Shown: positions 62,640-64,000 of the stretch, in pieces
Numbering within the stretch: the stretch's first letter is position 1
Layout: every line of letters begins with the position of its first letter
NCBI GenBank assembly: GCA_963761735.1
Contig: CAVXHQ010000005.1
Location: 1,167,362-1,231,361, forward strand
From: CAVXHQ01 sp963761735
GTDB taxonomy: Bacteria > Pseudomonadota > Alphaproteobacteria > Rhodobacterales > Rhodobacteraceae
Length of the DNA: 64,000 bases
Reading direction: 5' to 3'
Made by a program: the position numbers and the translations under genes
Notes under the pieces: model-generated
What the model was told of the DNA's origin: nothing
Database searches by the model: none
What the model saw: only the letters and a program-made list of their open reading frames with translations

Positions 62640-63523
62640 CCCGCATGGCCGCGCCCCGCGATGCGCCCGTGTCGGCGCGCCTGTACAGCGCGATGCGCGT
62701 CATCCACTGGCGCAACTGGGGGGTGATGATCCTGCTTGGCATCGGCGCGATCGCGATGCTGCTGCCCTTTGCATGGACGTTCTCGACGAGCCTGCGTCCG
62801 GTGTCCGAGGCCTACCGCCTGCCTCCGAGTTTCCTGCCCGATCAGCTGGATCTGTCGTCCTACGCGCGGCTGCGCGACGGTCCCATTCCGTTCCTGCCGA
62901 TGTACTGGAACAGCTTTCTCGTGGCGACGGTCACTACCGTCAGCGTCATCCTGACGAGTGCGATGGCCGCGTTCGCCTTTTCCCGTCTGCGGTTTCCGGC
63001 GTCGAACGTCCTGTTTGCCACGATGCTCGTCGGGCTGATGGTGCCGCCCGCCCTGGTGCTGATCCCGCTGTTCTTCGGGCTGGCCGCACTGGGCCTGATC
63101 GATACGTTGTGGTCGCTGATCCTGCCGGCACTTGCCAATCCTCTTGCGGTATTGATGATGCGCGAATTCATGCGCAGTCAGCCCCGCGAATACGAGGAGA
63201 GCGCGTTCATCGACGGCGCCAGCTACTGGACGATTTTCCGGCGGATATCGCTGCCGCAGATGGGGCCGCCCATCGCCGCGCTGTCGATCATCGTCTTCAC
63301 CACCAGCTGGAACAACTTTTTGCTGCCGCTGGTCTTTGTGCGCTCGTTCGAGGTGATGACCCTGCCGGTCGGCATCCTGTCCCTTTTCGGCAGCTACGGC
63401 GCCGAGGAACTGTCCGTCATCCTTGCCGCCGTCGCCCTGTCGATCCTGCCGCTGCTCGTGGTTTTCCTGATTGCCCAGCGGTTTATCGTCGAGAGCATCG
63501 CCAGTACGGGCGTCAAGAAATGA
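62636..63523 (+). CDS. Sugar ABC transporter permease (MalG/UgpE type)
   Basis: A 295-residue six-segment permease with EAA loop 'YEESAFIDGASYWTIFRRIS' near residue 185. The GTG start in the overlap with the previous gene is assumed; an ATG three codons later is also possible. It ends 'STGVKK' and its last codons are the first unit of the following tandem repeat. Confidence 0.92.
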   Translation: MTRMAAPRDAPVSARLYSAMRVIHWRNWGVMILLGIGAIAMLLPFAWTFSTSLRPVSEAYRLPPSFLPDQLDLSSYARLRDGPIPFLPMYWNSFLVATVTTVSVILTSAMAAFAFSRLRFPASNVLFATMLVGLMVPPALVLIPLFFGLAALGLIDTLWSLILPALANPLAVLMMREFMRSQPREYEESAFIDGASYWTIFRRISLPQMGPPIAALSIIVFTTSWNNFLLPLVFVRSFEVMTLPVGILSLFGSYGAEELSVILAAVALSILPLLVVFLIAQRFIVESIASTGVKK

Positions 63524-63620
63524 ACCAGTCACGGTCGTCGAGAAATGAACCGGTACGGGCGTCGAAAAATGAACCGGCATGGACGCCCGGAAATGAACCG
63601 GCACGGACGTCGAAGAGTGA
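63505..63620. repeat. Tandem repeat, 24 bp x 5, across the permease stop codon
   Basis: AAATGAACC(A/G)G lies at intervals of 25, 24 and 24 bases (ATGA at 63520, 63545, 63569, 63593; a fifth, GTGA, at 63617), with the body TACGGGCGTCGA(A/G)A varying. The first copy is the last codons and stop of the permease gene. The array runs to within 50 bases of the regulator's ATG. Confidence 0.85.
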
Positions 63621-63666
63621 TCCGATCCGGACATTGCGTGATCGAAACAAACCGGAGAGCGGTGTA

Positions 63667-64000
63667 ATGCTCGGATCGCAAGCAGTGCAGCATGTCGCCT
63701 CCATCGCCGGATACGAGGTCGGCGTTCCCGAGATCGAGCGGTTCGGCTATACGCAGTTCCAGTCGGCGGTCGCCACATCGGACAGCTGGGCGCATCACGA
63801 CGGGGCAGAGCTGGTCTACATGCTCGAGGGCGATGCCTGCTGGGAGCTGGACGACAACCTTCTGGTGCCGATCTCGTCGGGGCAATGCGCGCTGTTTCCG
63901 CCGGGCCTGAAGCACCGGATCACCAACGGGATTTACCCGCCGAGCAGTTCGTTCTGGCTGGTGATGGTGCCGACGTCGAAACAGGCCCGGCCCGGCATGC
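63667..64000 (+). CDS. AraC-type/cupin sensor regulator, N-terminal part (cut by window end)
   Basis: The first 111 residues of a protein with a cupin sensor fold: 'HDGAELVYMLEGDACWELDD', 'VPISSGQCALFPPGLKHRIT' and 'SSSFWLVMVP'. This is the effector domain typical of AraC-family sugar regulators; the DNA-binding half would lie beyond the window, so the AraC call is inferred. GGAGAG precedes the ATG at 63667 by eight bases. The same frame is open back to an ATG at 63520 that overlaps the permease stop, which would add a 49-residue repeat-containing extension; which start is used is undecided. Confidence 0.72.
   Translation, partial: MLGSQAVQHVASIAGYEVGVPEIERFGYTQFQSAVATSDSWAHHDGAELVYMLEGDACWELDDNLLVPISSGQCALFPPGLKHRITNGIYPPSSSFWLVMVPTSKQARPGM

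Noticed and set aside
21887..63620. The short tandem arrays as CRISPR
   Set aside because: Units follow one another without unique spacers and no cas genes are present.
63545..63667. A 40-codon small frame ending in TAATG at the regulator start
   Set aside because: It is one of three frames through the 24-bp array, has no ribosome-binding site of its own and no homologous product; the in-frame extension from 63520 is the more plausible reading.

Overview
The window is a GC-rich, densely packed chromosome segment that looks like a member of the Rhodobacterales (Roseobacter-type Alphaproteobacteria). That placement is inferred from gene content: argD-argF next to each other, a hrpB-rpmB neighbourhood, MeaB, a TRAP transporter, many ABC uptake operons, and frequent ATGA/GTGA gene overlaps. 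No rRNA, tRNA, CRISPR array, plasmid origin or prophage was seen.

Layout. Positions 1-18,500 are mostly core genes: an ABC-2 permease end, a VOC protein, a SulP transporter with a universal stress protein, argD-argF, a Nudix protein, hrpB (interrupted by a one-base frameshift), rpmB, two alpha/beta hydrolases, meaB, an ABC exporter, an acyl-CoA synthetase and a KDG-type sugar kinase. Positions 18,518-24,776 (minus strand) form one TRAP-transporter operon with a D-amino-acid-dehydrogenase-like flavoprotein, a two-cysteine Asp/Glu-racemase-like protein and a rhodanese. Positions 25,283-39,829 hold a large catabolic island. It has an IclR regulator, divergent units (MocA-type dehydrogenase + MaoC; MaoC + a solute-binding-protein fold without signal peptide + class III CoA transferase), a complete sugar ABC importer, and a sugar-acid set: enolase-superfamily dehydratase (frameshifted), rhamnose/fucose-type mutarotase, RraA-type protein, split UxaA dehydratase and an amidohydrolase-type lactonase.

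Positions 40,145-47,687 are a Dpp/Opp-type peptide importer operon ending in a class V aminotransferase and a FadR-type GntR regulator. Positions 47,884-52,572 encode a LacI regulator, xylose isomerase, a TIM-barrel sugar isomerase/epimerase and a MocA-type dehydrogenase. Positions 52,910-55,918 are a copper module (copA-cueR). About 56,330-57,208 is the scar of a decayed IS481-type transposase. Positions 57,399-64,000 are a glycoside-utilisation operon: a GH116 glycosidase, solute-binding protein, two permeases, and the start of an AraC/cupin-type regulator cut by the window end.

The least expected signal is a set of short tandem repeats, each with its own unit and period (20-36 bp), between genes of the transport operons. 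They lie just after three solute-binding-protein genes and at two other transport-operon junctions, with a further array ahead of the rhodanese gene. In two cases the first repeat unit is the last codons plus stop of the upstream gene. In the last case the 24-bp units stay open in frame with the following regulator and could encode an octapeptide-repeat N-terminal extension. Two genes (hrpB and the enolase) carry single-base frameshifts, which could be real or sequencing errors.
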